Origin: CAZJQT01 sp964604415
GTDB taxonomy: Bacteria; Patescibacteriota; Saccharimonadia; Saccharimonadales; CAZJQT01
Length of the DNA: 54,521 bases
Assembly (NCBI GenBank): GCA_964604415.1
Contig: CAZRYT010000003.1
Location: forward strand, 1-54,521
Direction of reading: 5' to 3'
The notes under the pieces were generated by a model that was not told the origin of the DNA, did not search any database, and saw only the letters and a program-made list of their open reading frames with translations. Within the stretch, counting starts at the first letter, position 1, and the number at the start of each line of letters is the position of its first letter. The position numbers were made by a program, and so were the translations under genes. This document shows, one piece after another, positions 1 to 8,863 of the stretch.

Positions 1-631
1 CGTCATCCAACTCATCATCAAAATCACGATGATCAACCGGGTCAATCCGGCCACCAACACTAAGGCCGTAAGGACGAACTCGGCCAGCCCAAGTACGGGC
101 ACCATCTTTGTGATTATTGTCTTCTGTGTAGACGGCCTGAGCAGAAGCGTCGGCGATTATATCTGCCAGTTCAACTAAGCGTTTCAGTATCACGCGGTAA
201 CGATATATTTTATCTAAATGCTCAAGTGTCAAGCCAGTTTCGGAGCGTTCAGCTAGTTCCTTAGCAAAATAGAGCATATTGTTTGGGTTATACATGGCAC
301 TAATCTGGTTATGTTCGATGGCGCCCATTAGCTCAAATATGCAAGTAGTTTTATTGCCCATGATAAAGTCGCTGATTTCGCGTTCAATGCGGTCGGCCAA
401 ACGCGTAAACTCGTCATCAGTAAAAGTAGGTTCAGCAAATTCAACGGAGGCTTGTGATACCAGATTATGCAAGTCAGCAGCAACAATTGCTTGATCATCA
501 AAATCTATAGCGACCGCCAGCAGATCATAAAAGTCATCGGGCGTGAATAATATGCCCCCCTCGGGGTTATTGCCAAGCTTGTCCAGGAGCTCATCGTAGT
601 CAATTGGTTGTCCCAAGTGGACCTCATTCAT
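1..631 (-). CDS. Hypothetical protein, 3' end cut by window start
   Basis: An open frame runs from an ATG at 629-631 to the window edge without a stop, giving about 210 residues. The protein begins MNEVHLGQPIDYDELL and is acidic and probably helical; I recognise no domain. The start is well supported: on the minus strand a TTGACA box (662-667) is followed after 17 nt by TAATAT (639-644), and the ATG lies 7 nt further, the leaderless layout seen throughout the window. The C-terminus lies outside the window, so length and function are unknown. Confidence 0.75.
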   Translation of the reverse strand, partial: MNEVHLGQPIDYDELLDKLGNNPEGGILFTPDDFYDLLAVAIDFDDQAIVAADLHNLVSQASVEFAEPTFTDDEFTRLADRIEREISDFIMGNKTTCIFELMGAIEHNQISAMYNPNNMLYFAKELAERSETGLTLEHLDKIYRYRVILKRLVELADIIADASAQAVYTEDNNHKDGARTWAGRVRPYGLSVGGRIDPVDHRDFDDELDD

Positions 632-638
632 ATTTTTT

Positions 639-667
639 ATATTACAATACTTATAGAGAACTGTCAA
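639..667 (-). promoter_or_regulatory. Promoter of the partial gene at the window start
   Basis: Minus-strand TTGACA (662-667), 17-nt spacer, TAATAT (639-644). The box ends 7 nt before the ATG at 631, so transcription should begin at or next to the start codon. The divergent gene at 780 has its own -10 box TAAGAT at 768-773. Confidence 0.75.
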
Positions 668-779
668 CTTATTAACAGCGTTAGCTGTTTTGTTCTAAAG
701 CTACAAAATCGGGTTCTGTAATGCAAGCGTATAAGTCGTGGGATCAACCATCAGAATATATTTAATGTAAGATAGAAGT

Positions 780-1493
780 ATGTGGAGATACTTGGCTCTA
801 GGAACGTTGTTTGTCATTACACTAATTATGTTCGGCAACACGGCACCTAGTACGACAAGTGAGCACTATATAGCCGATGCGTCCTGGCCCAACTGTAGCC
901 TTCAGCTGCCCTCGGCTCAAGCTGGCATTGTTGGCGTTAACGGCGGACGGCCCTTCACGGCTAATCCATGTCTTGCAAAACAAGCGCTCGATTTCAGATT
1001 CCCATCCGTTTATGTGAATACGGCTTATCCGGGTAAGTCATACGGCTTAAAGTTTCAGCATTCGCCCCGTTTTTGCCCCAGTAATGATGAAGTTTGTCTA
1101 GCTTATAACTATGGCTTCAACGCTGGCTTATACGACGTCAACCATACTTTGAGCTTAGGTGTTGTTGCAAACTGGTGGTGGCTAGACGTCGAAACCGAAA
1201 ATAGCTGGAACAGTAATGCTCAGTTTAACCGCGCTGCTTTGCAGGGCGTGCTTGACTCTATGAGTGGTTACGTCGGCAATAAACGGATAGGTTTTTATTC
1301 GTCATTATGGCAATGGAATTTATTGACAGGGAGTTGGCGTAATAGTTATCCGGCTTGGGTGGGTACAGGCAGCAAATATGAATCTGTTGCGGTAAAAAAG
1401 TGTGCAACTAAAAGTTTTACAGGTGGGGAGATTCTACTGAGTCAATTCACCCCCGATCTTGACCAAAATTATGTTTGTAAGGGTTCACTATAA
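780..1493 (+). CDS. Secreted GH25/DUF1906-like glycoside hydrolase-type protein
   Basis: The 237-residue protein has an N-terminal hydrophobic segment (about residues 3-20) that reads as a signal peptide or anchor. A domain beginning near YIADASWPNC follows, with an acidic cluster WLDVETENSW near the middle and a late LLSQFTPDLDQNYVC segment. This resembles the TIM-barrel lysozyme-like GH25/DUF1906 group, in which an Asp/Glu pair after a hydrophobic strand is catalytic. Six or more cysteines suggest disulfides outside the cell. A likely role is peptidoglycan or glycan cleavage, but family placement is from memory. The start follows a -10 box TAAGAT (768-773) by 6 nt. Confidence 0.6.
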   Translation: MWRYLALGTLFVITLIMFGNTAPSTTSEHYIADASWPNCSLQLPSAQAGIVGVNGGRPFTANPCLAKQALDFRFPSVYVNTAYPGKSYGLKFQHSPRFCPSNDEVCLAYNYGFNAGLYDVNHTLSLGVVANWWWLDVETENSWNSNAQFNRAALQGVLDSMSGYVGNKRIGFYSSLWQWNLLTGSWRNSYPAWVGTGSKYESVAVKKCATKSFTGGEILLSQFTPDLDQNYVCKGSL

Positions 1494-1547
1494 AACAAAC
1501 GGTTTAGTACTTGTGCTTAAACTCTCTCGGCATGAAATACTTAGAAG

Positions 1548-2234
1548 ATGGACGGTAAAGAAAAGCTGACTTTGGTAGAGCAGGATATTTTAGACCAATT
1601 TGCCAGGGTCATAATAGATACTAGACCGGAGCGCAACGATAAAGTTCAAGCTTGTTTAGAGTCTTTGTCTCAAACGGATGATATAACCCGCCAGGTAGCT
1701 CATTTGTGCATGCGGCACTACATAGCCGAAACACCTCACGAGGAATTATTGACGGCAGAGTGGAGGTACGACAACGACCGTGTGGCCCTACACGCACCTG
1801 GTCTTTTTATGGCGTGGCGCGGAATGCGTGACGAACTACTACAAACTGGTGATTTTATCGGCACAAAAGCGCTGACTCAATCGGCTGAAGCCCTTGGTTT
1901 CAAGCACCAGCAAGGCTGGGTGGCCTGTGAGTTTTTGTATCAATGGATAGCCGCGCGGTACCCCGATAGTCCAGCCAGTTACTGGGTTGATCAACTTGGT
2001 CTTAGGTCTGGACGCATGTCACACGATATAAATGGAAAAGGCTACTTTGACACTAGCGCTGTAATTTTCCATGAATCCGTGGCTCAAGACTATGTTGGAG
2101 CCGTATTAGACGGTATAAGCAACCGTCACACCGACATTGACCCAATTATTTGTCTAGCTGCGCAAGACAACTGGGAGCTGGCAACTTCCATGATGTCACC
2201 CGCCAAACGCCGTAAACTTGAAGCACAAGCATAA
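1548..2234 (+). CDS. Hypothetical protein, 228 aa
   Basis: No recognised domain. The protein is soluble, begins MDGKEKLTLVEQDILDQFARVI, and is rich in His, Trp and acidic residues, with no signal peptide or membrane segment. A -10 box AATACT (1536-1541) ends 6 nt before the ATG, so the gene probably has its own leaderless promoter. It lies 54 nt downstream of the GH25-like gene on the same strand. Confidence 0.75.
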   Translation: MDGKEKLTLVEQDILDQFARVIIDTRPERNDKVQACLESLSQTDDITRQVAHLCMRHYIAETPHEELLTAEWRYDNDRVALHAPGLFMAWRGMRDELLQTGDFIGTKALTQSAEALGFKHQQGWVACEFLYQWIAARYPDSPASYWVDQLGLRSGRMSHDINGKGYFDTSAVIFHESVAQDYVGAVLDGISNRHTDIDPIICLAAQDNWELATSMMSPAKRRKLEAQA

Positions 2235-2267
2235 GGTTTATGAGATTACTCATGGTATGATTTGCTT

Positions 2268-2738
2268 ATGATAGTGGCTATAGGTGATCTGGCTGACATG
2301 CGCACTCAGAATAAAGACAAGAAGATCATACTGACAAGTGGCACATTTGATCTGTTCCACGTCGGTCATTTGCGCTACCTAGAAAAAGTTAAATCTTACG
2401 GCGATGTTGTGGTAGTCATGCTTAGTAGCGACGCTAGGGTCAAAGATCGCAAAGGGCCAAAACGTCCAATTATATCTGAAAACGACCGCGCCCAAATACT
2501 TGATGCATTAAAAGTAGTGGATTACGTGTTTATAGATCCTGGTAAGAATGAAGCCAAAATATATGAAGATATCATTGCAAGCCTAAAGCCGGACTTGTAT
2601 GTGACCGACGGTGAAGATGTTCGGTTCTCCAAGATCTTGGACAAATCCAAACAAATAGTCCTGCCACGTGCTGAGAGTGGCAAGCATGCTTCAACCACTG
2701 CTATAATTGAGCACATCCTCGACAGCCAACATTCGTAA
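2268..2738 (+). CDS. Cytidylyltransferase-family nucleotidyltransferase (RfaE-C/GCT-like)
   Basis: The 156-residue protein carries the nucleotidyltransferase signature TSGTFDLFHVGHLRYL (about residues 25-40), including the HxGH-type motif that binds ATP/CTP, and later a PRAESGKHASTT segment in place of the usual ISTT loop. Such enzymes transfer AMP or CMP to a phosphorylated small molecule (heptose-phosphate, glycerol-phosphate or FMN). The substrate cannot be read from sequence, but envelope glycan genes lie downstream. ATG 2268 is preferred over TTG 2262 because TATGAT (2256-2261) ends 6 nt before it. Confidence 0.85.
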   Translation: MIVAIGDLADMRTQNKDKKIILTSGTFDLFHVGHLRYLEKVKSYGDVVVVMLSSDARVKDRKGPKRPIISENDRAQILDALKVVDYVFIDPGKNEAKIYEDIIASLKPDLYVTDGEDVRFSKILDKSKQIVLPRAESGKHASTTAIIEHILDSQHS

Positions 2739-2745
2739 AAGTAGC

Positions 2746-3417
2746 TTAACTCTCGAGCAACTTATCAACTGTCACAAATTTGTAACCGTGTTTTTTTAGC
2801 TCCGGGATCAATGTATCAATTGACTCAACCGTTGAGTTACGGTTGCCGCCTTTGGCGTTGTAGCCATCGTGAAAGATGTAGATAAGGCCTGGTTTGGCTT
2901 TCTTGAGCGACGCTTCAGCCATTTTAGCGGCTGAAGGTTGGAAAACCTCCGAATTACTTCCAAACGCACCGCGCACAATCGTGAAGCCATTGTGTTTAGC
3001 CTGACGTGTCAGCCACGGGGCTCTGAATAACCAGGGCATACGCACCAGCTTAGTATCTTGGTTGGTTATGTTAACTACGAGTTGTTGAGCGGGCAGCATT
3101 TGACGTTGGAAATAACCGGGCCAAAAATAATCCCTGAAGGCGTGACGCATAGAATGCAGGCCAATAGTGTGGCCATCAGCCTGAATACGTTTGACGATTT
3201 CTGGGTATTTGCGGGCATTATCTCCAACCAAAAAGAAAGTAGCCAAAACGTCGTGCTTTTTTAAGATCTCTAGCAGCTTCAAAGTGTCGCCGTTGTTCGG
3301 CCCATCATCAAAAGTCAGAGCCACAACTTGGTTATTGCTAAAGCTTTTGCCAGAAGGCGCCAGAAACAGCAAGTACAAAAGCCCTAGAGCTACAGGTATT
3401 AGAAGTAATCCAGCCAT
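2746..3417 (-). CDS. Polysaccharide deacetylase (NodB domain), membrane-anchored
   Basis: The 223-residue protein has an N-terminal hydrophobic anchor (residues 2-20) followed by a NodB homology domain. Visible motifs are TFDDGPN (metal and catalytic Asp), LHSMRHAF (the HxxxH metal ligands), FRAPW (motif 3) and IFHDG near the end. The family removes N-acetyl groups from peptidoglycan or exopolysaccharide outside the membrane, and the residues needed for activity look intact. The ATG overlaps the last 19 nt of the upstream glycosyltransferase gene, so the two are co-transcribed and probably act on the same envelope glycan. Confidence 0.9.
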   Translation of the reverse strand: MAGLLLIPVALGLLYLLFLAPSGKSFSNNQVVALTFDDGPNNGDTLKLLEILKKHDVLATFFLVGDNARKYPEIVKRIQADGHTIGLHSMRHAFRDYFWPGYFQRQMLPAQQLVVNITNQDTKLVRMPWLFRAPWLTRQAKHNGFTIVRGAFGSNSEVFQPSAAKMAEASLKKAKPGLIYIFHDGYNAKGGNRNSTVESIDTLIPELKKHGYKFVTVDKLLES

Positions 3418-4331
3418 TTTTCGGTCGTTTGCCGGATAGATTTATTAATATTTGGTAGGTGGCGATGTCTAATGTCACGAATCAAACCTGGTTGGGTGAC
3501 AAAAAATATAAATACGGCTAGCAAAAATACCGTAACCATGGCGGCCTGGCGTCTGTATGATTTGAAAGTTTGCCAATGTTCGTTCTCCCGGATAGAAGGC
3601 ACGGAACCCAAGATAGATCGCCCGGTTAGGCGACTTAAATAGTAATCACCTAAGTAGAAGAGAAGCAAGGAAACGATGAAATTATACAAAAAGCCCTCGC
3701 GCAGGCGACGGCTGGAGGTAACCACCCGAATTTTTTTCTTGAAAACAATCCGACCCTGTTTTTTTAGCCGCCTCAGCAGATCCAGTTCGTCGCCGGCCTG
3801 AGTTAAGGAAGTATTATACTCACCAGCCGCTTCCCAGGCAGATTTTTTGAACGATAGATTGCACGCCGACACGTACCAAACTCGTCGCGTTAAGCGTTGG
3901 TATAAACTAACCAAACCAAATAGCAGGTAGATGTATGATCCCCATATGGGTGGCCGGTGGAAGCGCAGTGATCCAGAAACGGCTATGGCTTTAGGATGCT
4001 TTTGATAAGCCTGATCAAACAACTCAAGCCAGTTTTTGGGGAAGGTAGTGTCAGCGTCAGTCGAGATGATGATTTCGCCCCTAGCAACCTTGGTTCCAGC
4101 CTGACGGGCCGAGCAAACGCCGACCTTTTTCTCGCTAACTACTCTAGCACCCAGCCTTGAAGCTAGCAAAGCCGTGTCATCGGTTGAATTATTATCAACT
4201 ACAATGACCTCAAAATCATCCTGAGGATAGTTCTGCAACTTCAGGGACTCTAGTGCGCGCCCAAGGTAGGCCGACTCATTGAAAGCAGGGATCACTACCG
4301 AAAACCGTAAATTCGGTTTTTTCTCTGTCAT
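3399..4331 (-). CDS. Family 2 glycosyltransferase, membrane-anchored
   Basis: The 310-residue protein has an N-terminal GT-A fold with VVIPAFNESAYLGRALESL, the VVDNNSTDDT nucleotide-binding stretch and STDADTTFP (DxD-type metal site). A late GDELDLLRRL segment fits the acceptor/base region. Two hydrophobic segments follow (about 215-235 and 255-280). GT2 enzymes move a sugar from a nucleotide-sugar to a lipid or glycan at the inner face of the membrane. It is the first gene of a two-gene unit with the deacetylase. On the minus strand, TATAAT lies about 10 nt before the ATG. Confidence 0.9.
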   Translation of the reverse strand: MTEKKPNLRFSVVIPAFNESAYLGRALESLKLQNYPQDDFEVIVVDNNSTDDTALLASRLGARVVSEKKVGVCSARQAGTKVARGEIIISTDADTTFPKNWLELFDQAYQKHPKAIAVSGSLRFHRPPIWGSYIYLLFGLVSLYQRLTRRVWYVSACNLSFKKSAWEAAGEYNTSLTQAGDELDLLRRLKKQGRIVFKKKIRVVTSSRRLREGFLYNFIVSLLLFYLGDYYLSRLTGRSILGSVPSIRENEHWQTFKSYRRQAAMVTVFLLAVFIFFVTQPGLIRDIRHRHLPNINKSIRQTTEKWLDYF

Positions 4332-4366
4332 AGACTGGCTAATTATACTACAGTGCTAGCGTCTAT

Positions 4367-5032
4367 TTAGTGGGCAGCTTGTTTAAGCTTCTCAATATCT
4401 AAAACTGTGATTTGCTTGTCTATTTTGATTAGGCCTTGTTCTTGTAGGCGTATTAAACAATGTGTGACTGTTTCGCGGGCCAGATTTAGCACATCGGCCA
4501 AGCTTTGATGGGTTAGCGGCACCAAGATAGTTATGCCTTTATCGTCTTTTTTGCCAAATATCTCAGCAAAGTGAACCAACTGATGGGCAACTTTTCTATT
4601 AGCTACCCTAAGAGCCATACTCTCCAAGCGGTGAATATACGAATTTAAGCGCAGCCCAGCGGCATAAAACAGATCCTGATAAATTAGGGGATTAGCGGCC
4701 AGCGCCTCTTGCAGAGCGGCTTGTTCAACAGAATAAATCTCTATTTTGGTCATTGATTCGTAATAGTAGTGCTCCGGCCCACTGTAGAAACTTAGCCCAT
4801 AAACCGTCCTAAAAACAGGGGTCAGCGGAAAGACGTCATTTGGCCCATAGATGACCTGGATACCCTTCATACCTTCTTTGGTAATTAAATAACGTTTTAT
4901 GTAGCCTGATTTTATAAAATGAATCTGCGTACTATCACCAAGCGCATTAATAACTTGGCCCTTGGGCAAGATAAGGCGTTTGCCGCCCAAGAGCAACTGG
5001 CAGAGCGGTGAGTCTAACCAGTTGTAGTTCAT
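4367..5032 (-). CDS. Crp/Fnr-family transcriptional regulator
   Basis: The 221-residue protein combines an N-terminal cyclic-nucleotide-binding-like beta barrel (about residues 10-120), a dimerisation helix (LRLNSYIHRLESMALRVANRK) and a C-terminal winged helix with HQSLADVLNLARETVTHCL as recognition region (about 170-190). I see no N-terminal cysteine cluster, so it is not an Fnr-type iron-sulfur sensor. The ligand is unknown. It is divergent from the methyltransferase gene with a short shared upstream region. A minus-strand GATAAT ends about 8 nt before the ATG. Confidence 0.88.
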   Translation of the reverse strand: MNYNWLDSPLCQLLLGGKRLILPKGQVINALGDSTQIHFIKSGYIKRYLITKEGMKGIQVIYGPNDVFPLTPVFRTVYGLSFYSGPEHYYYESMTKIEIYSVEQAALQEALAANPLIYQDLFYAAGLRLNSYIHRLESMALRVANRKVAHQLVHFAEIFGKKDDKGITILVPLTHQSLADVLNLARETVTHCLIRLQEQGLIKIDKQITVLDIEKLKQAAH

Positions 5033-5080
5033 ACCTATTTATTATCTCAGGAATATCAAAATCTGCAAGTAAACGCATAA

Positions 5081-5110
5081 TTGACAAATAAACATATTAT
5101 TGTGGATAAT
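5081..5110 (+). promoter_or_regulatory. Promoter deciding the methyltransferase start
   Basis: TTGACA (5081-5086), 18-nt spacer, GATAAT (5105-5110). The upstream in-frame TTG at 5081 is part of the -35 box and cannot be the start codon of a transcript made from this promoter. The GTG at 5120 begins 9 nt after the -10 box and is the likely start. Confidence 0.7.
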
Positions 5111-5119
5111 ACTACTATT

Positions 5120-6100
5120 GTGAGTGAAAGAGAGCCTGAACTTGAAACTTACGTTGACTTGAGTGATTTGGGCGGGCACTACAACAATATAGGCAAAACA
5201 AAAGTTGATCTTAGACAGAAGGTGTATGAATGTGTAGAGTCAGGTTTGCCAACGCCAGATTATGATCTAGAGGTTATTCAAGCTTTGCAATATGCCGGCA
5301 TAAAAGACACCGACACGATTGTCGATATAGGTTGCTCATACCCGAGGTTCCTAGAACTCTGGCAAGTTGCCGGGCATAAGGGTCAATTAAAAGGCATTGA
5401 TCCCAATACAGCCCAGTTTAATGATTTGTCATATCAGCAGTACGATCAGGAGCACAAAGATGGCAGAATATTACCTGGCATTGAACTCTACGAAGCCACA
5501 GCCGACGCCATCCCATTGGAGGATAATTCAGCCGACGCCATAACAGCCATGTTCAGCGCCAGCCATTGGAACCAAGAAAAACTGCTTGATGCGCTTGATG
5601 AAGTCATAAGGGTCGGCAAACCAGCCTTTATATTTGCGGCCGCCTTAAGTGGTCATGACAACAAGCTAATAATGCACCGAGATCAACAACACATCGCCAG
5701 ATTTTGTTCTGACGTCTTGGAAAAAGAAGTTATCCCACCGCCACCGCTGCATGCCGGCCTAACCTCGGAGCGGGCCGAGGCGGTATTGCCCCGAAAATTT
5801 GAAAACGTCTACAAGAAAATGTTTGCTTATACAATCTGGATAGATAAACCCGGTAGTAAAGAAATAATGCTCAATGCGCACCGCACCCAATTTGATTTAT
5901 ACAAAACGCTCGACGGTGATATTGTTAGGCCTTCACTGGTTGAGGCTGGGTTACAACTACTGGTGGGGGAGACGATCGACAGAAAACTGGCTAATGGGCT
6001 AGCTTATACTGACACCTGTTTGCGAACGGTACTGCTGGCAAGTCCTCGGCCAATACGCGTAGACTCAGACTACCAAATAATCAGCGGTAAAGCTGCCTAG
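5120..6100 (+). CDS. SAM-dependent class I methyltransferase
   Basis: From the GTG at 5120 the protein has 326 residues. It shows the Rossmann motif I TIVDIGCSYPRFLELW (around residue 68), then GIDPNTAQF (motif II acid), and DAIPLEDNSADAITAMFSASHW (motifs III-IV), which together form an S-adenosylmethionine site. The C-terminal third is not recognised. The substrate is unknown. An in-frame TTG at 5081 would add 13 residues but coincides with a TTGACA box. It is divergent from the Crp/Fnr gene, which may control it. Confidence 0.85.
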   Translation: MSEREPELETYVDLSDLGGHYNNIGKTKVDLRQKVYECVESGLPTPDYDLEVIQALQYAGIKDTDTIVDIGCSYPRFLELWQVAGHKGQLKGIDPNTAQFNDLSYQQYDQEHKDGRILPGIELYEATADAIPLEDNSADAITAMFSASHWNQEKLLDALDEVIRVGKPAFIFAAALSGHDNKLIMHRDQQHIARFCSDVLEKEVIPPPPLHAGLTSERAEAVLPRKFENVYKKMFAYTIWIDKPGSKEIMLNAHRTQFDLYKTLDGDIVRPSLVEAGLQLLVGETIDRKLANGLAYTDTCLRTVLLASPRPIRVDSDYQIISGKAA

Positions 6101-6142
6101 TTAGTCATTTTCTTCGCCGACTAAATCAAATATAAACTATAT

Positions 6143-6171
6143 TTGCTTTTTATCGTATTTCTTTGTATAAT
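6143..6171 (+). promoter_or_regulatory. Promoter of the GT2-GH26 fusion gene
   Basis: TTGCTT (6143-6148), 17-nt spacer, consensus TATAAT (6166-6171), then 6 nt to ATG 6178. An in-frame TTG at 6163 overlaps the -10 box and is unlikely to be used. Confidence 0.8.
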
Positions 6172-6177
6172 AATGAT

Positions 6178-8853
6178 ATGTTTACGCGTGGAGGGCGCAT
6201 GTTGCCTTCGACGCGACGTGCGCTTCTAATTTTACCTATTTGGTTAGCCGCTACAGTTTGGCTGTGGTCATGGTGGCTAAGAGCCAGCACTATACTTACG
6301 CCGCAGCTTTATTTTCCGTTGACAATCGCTTTGCTCTATCAGTACATGTTGATACCAAGCAGCTACCTCTTTTTAATTCTAAAGGCTAAATATCCTAAAA
6401 AACGTCGCCCGTTGCTGGGTAAAAAAGTAGCGGTAATAACACCTTGTGTCCCATCCGAAGAATCAAAAGAGATCATAGAACGGCAGCTACAAGCTATGGC
6501 AGCTATAACCTATCCGCATGATAGCTGGATACTAGATGAGGGTAATAGCCCAGACATAAAACTACTGGCTAGACGCTACGGCGTAAAATATTTCAGCCGC
6601 AAAGGAATCTTTAAATATAATCAAGACAACTACCCCTTTAAAGCCAAGACAAAAGCGGGCAATATAAACGCCTGGTTAGACAAGGTGAAAAGGCGCAAGT
6701 ATGATTTCTTTGTCCAGCTTGATATCGACCATATACCCTCGTCTAATTATCTGGACAAAACCTTGGGCCATTTCAGGGACAAACACGTCGGTTGGGTACA
6801 AGCGCCGTCGGTTTATGGCAACCTAGGCCATTGGATAGCAAGAGGGTCAGCCGAACAAGAGCGAGGCCTGCAAGGACCGTTGCAGATGGGCTTCTATGGA
6901 AACGCCGAAGCACCGGTCATTATAGGTTCACACACCACCTTCCGGATGGACGCCATCAGACAGATTGGTGGCTTCCAGCAGACCAGAGCCGAAGACCATT
7001 TGAACACCTTGGCCTTGGTTTCTCACGGCTGGAAAGGTGTATACCTGCCTGAGATTATAGCCATCGGCGACGGTCCAGAAACGTTGAGCGCCTATCTCGC
7101 CCAACAATATGCTTGGGCTTTTAGTATGTTCCAGATATTTAAGACATATAGTTATCGACATTTGCGTAATATGACAACCAAACACAAACTGCAGTTCTTA
7201 TTCATGCAGAGCTGGTACCCTATTTGGGCATTGTCAGCTCTGATATTATTCGCGATACCAATTATAGGTCTATTTTTTAATACATCAGCGGTTCAGATAT
7301 CGGGTAGGGATTTTCTAGTTAGGTGTTTACCACTGTTTTCTGCCACCTGGCTAGTGTGGTGGGCAGGCAAGCCACTCACCCAGCAGAGCAAAGTACGTCT
7401 GAGCTGGCGTAGCATGGTGTTGCAGCTAATCAGTTGGCCGATAATTCTCAAGGCCGTGACTGCTGCCGCCTTAGGGAGAACAAAACCTTATCAGATTACA
7501 CCCAAGGGTAAGCGCCTGAAGGTAATACCAACTATCAGACTTTATAGGCCTTTCTTACTGTTAAGCTTGAGTAGTGCCTTGGCTATATTGTTCGCCGCCA
7601 ACACGGCTGGCGTCAAAACCACATGGGGATTAATGACCTTTGCCAGCATTAGCGCGTTTTCTATGCTTGGTGTCTGTTTGGCCGATCTTCATAGCCAACT
7701 CAAAAAGATAAAGCTTAAGCCTCAATTGTTCGTGCGCTATTGGCTAAAGCCGATGGCAGCAGTGACTGCCGTACTGGTGGTGGTGTCGCTGGCTTTTACT
7801 TCATCGATATCATCAGCTAGGCAAATCATCTATGCTGATATATCATCTAACACGCAAAATCAAAGCGATATTAGCAGCTTGCCACCACAGTCACTAAGCT
7901 ATCAGGAGATAGTTGCTGAGCTTTCCTCTAAGCAGCTTATAGCTGAACAGCCGGCCCAAACACCATCCATAGGGGTTTACAGTCAGGATACTGTCGTTCC
8001 CAGCCAAAAACCATATATCCGTGAGACATTTGTAGACTGGCGCGAAAATAGACACTTGGCCGAAGAGTTGCTGATCACTAAGCGCGTTGGTGCAGTGCCA
8101 CTGATAACCCTAGAGCCCAAAGGCGTCGCTGATGGTGCGGTATTATTGAAGGATATAAGTCGTGGTGCTTACGATGAAAGATTACTAACAATGCTCGGCC
8201 TGATGGCAGACAGCCAAGGCACGGTTTATGTACGCTTTGCCCATGAGATGGATCTGTCGGATGTTTTTCCTTGGGGCGTACAAGACCCGGCTGATTACAT
8301 CGCAGCCTATCGTCATGTTGTAGAGTTAGCCAGGCAAAATAACATGGATAATCTGCGTTGGGTTTGGTCGCCGGCCGGCAATTCAGCAGCCCCACTTTAT
8401 TATCCTGGTGCTGACGTGGTTGATGTGGTTGGCTCTACTTTGCTCTATGACCGCTATTGGAACGGTGATTATCGTCCATCCTTTTATGAACTCACTACCT
8501 ATAGAAACTGGCTGCATGTTTATGAAAAACCAGTTTGGATAACCGAATATGGTGTTGGCAACGCTGACCCCGACTTTCAGCGCCAACTACTGATTGACGG
8601 AGTTGAACATTACAAAGATTACGGTTATGACGCGCTGATATATATCAACATTCATGATAGTAATTTGTCGGCGCCGGATTACCGTTTTGACAATGTACTT
8701 ACACTTTCAAAGACTCTAGGGATCTTCAGTAGTCCAGCGCCAAAACCTGTCGCTAAAAATTCTACCTGCATATCGTTAGTGAACTGTGGGAATGAAACCA
8801 CTCTAACTACACCAAAACCTAGTTTGCCCATTATCCTAGACAAGAAACTGTAA
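6178..8853 (+). CDS. Membrane GT2 synthase fused to GH26-like glycoside hydrolase
   Basis: The 891-residue protein has two N-terminal membrane segments (about 11-30 and 45-68) and a cellulose-synthase-like GT2 domain with QLDIDH (D182/D184) and RAEDH (E271, D272). A cluster of membrane helices lies between about 345 and 545, and a C-terminal domain between about 590 and 870. The C-terminal domain reads as GH26: VRFAHEMD holds the likely acid/base E690 and WITEYGVG the likely nucleophile E790. The usual QxxRW motif is QQYAW (Q309-W313), with Ala in place of Arg, which may alter or abolish polymerisation. Topology places the GT inside and the hydrolase outside, suggesting a glycan made, exported and trimmed by one polypeptide. 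Confidence 0.88.
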   Translation: MFTRGGRMLPSTRRALLILPIWLAATVWLWSWWLRASTILTPQLYFPLTIALLYQYMLIPSSYLFLILKAKYPKKRRPLLGKKVAVITPCVPSEESKEIIERQLQAMAAITYPHDSWILDEGNSPDIKLLARRYGVKYFSRKGIFKYNQDNYPFKAKTKAGNINAWLDKVKRRKYDFFVQLDIDHIPSSNYLDKTLGHFRDKHVGWVQAPSVYGNLGHWIARGSAEQERGLQGPLQMGFYGNAEAPVIIGSHTTFRMDAIRQIGGFQQTRAEDHLNTLALVSHGWKGVYLPEIIAIGDGPETLSAYLAQQYAWAFSMFQIFKTYSYRHLRNMTTKHKLQFLFMQSWYPIWALSALILFAIPIIGLFFNTSAVQISGRDFLVRCLPLFSATWLVWWAGKPLTQQSKVRLSWRSMVLQLISWPIILKAVTAAALGRTKPYQITPKGKRLKVIPTIRLYRPFLLLSLSSALAILFAANTAGVKTTWGLMTFASISAFSMLGVCLADLHSQLKKIKLKPQLFVRYWLKPMAAVTAVLVVVSLAFTSSISSARQIIYADISSNTQNQSDISSLPPQSLSYQEIVAELSSKQLIAEQPAQTPSIGVYSQDTVVPSQKPYIRETFVDWRENRHLAEELLITKRVGAVPLITLEPKGVADGAVLLKDISRGAYDERLLTMLGLMADSQGTVYVRFAHEMDLSDVFPWGVQDPADYIAAYRHVVELARQNNMDNLRWVWSPAGNSAAPLYYPGADVVDVVGSTLLYDRYWNGDYRPSFYELTTYRNWLHVYEKPVWITEYGVGNADPDFQRQLLIDGVEHYKDYGYDALIYINIHDSNLSAPDYRFDNVLTLSKTLGIFSSPAPKPVAKNSTCISLVNCGNETTLTTPKPSLPIILDKKL

Positions 8854-8863
8854 TTTGTTTGTG

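Noticed and set aside
5081..5119. TTG 5081 as methyltransferase start
   Set aside because: It is the first half of a TTGACA -35 box with GATAAT 18 nt further on; GTG 5120 fits the spacing.
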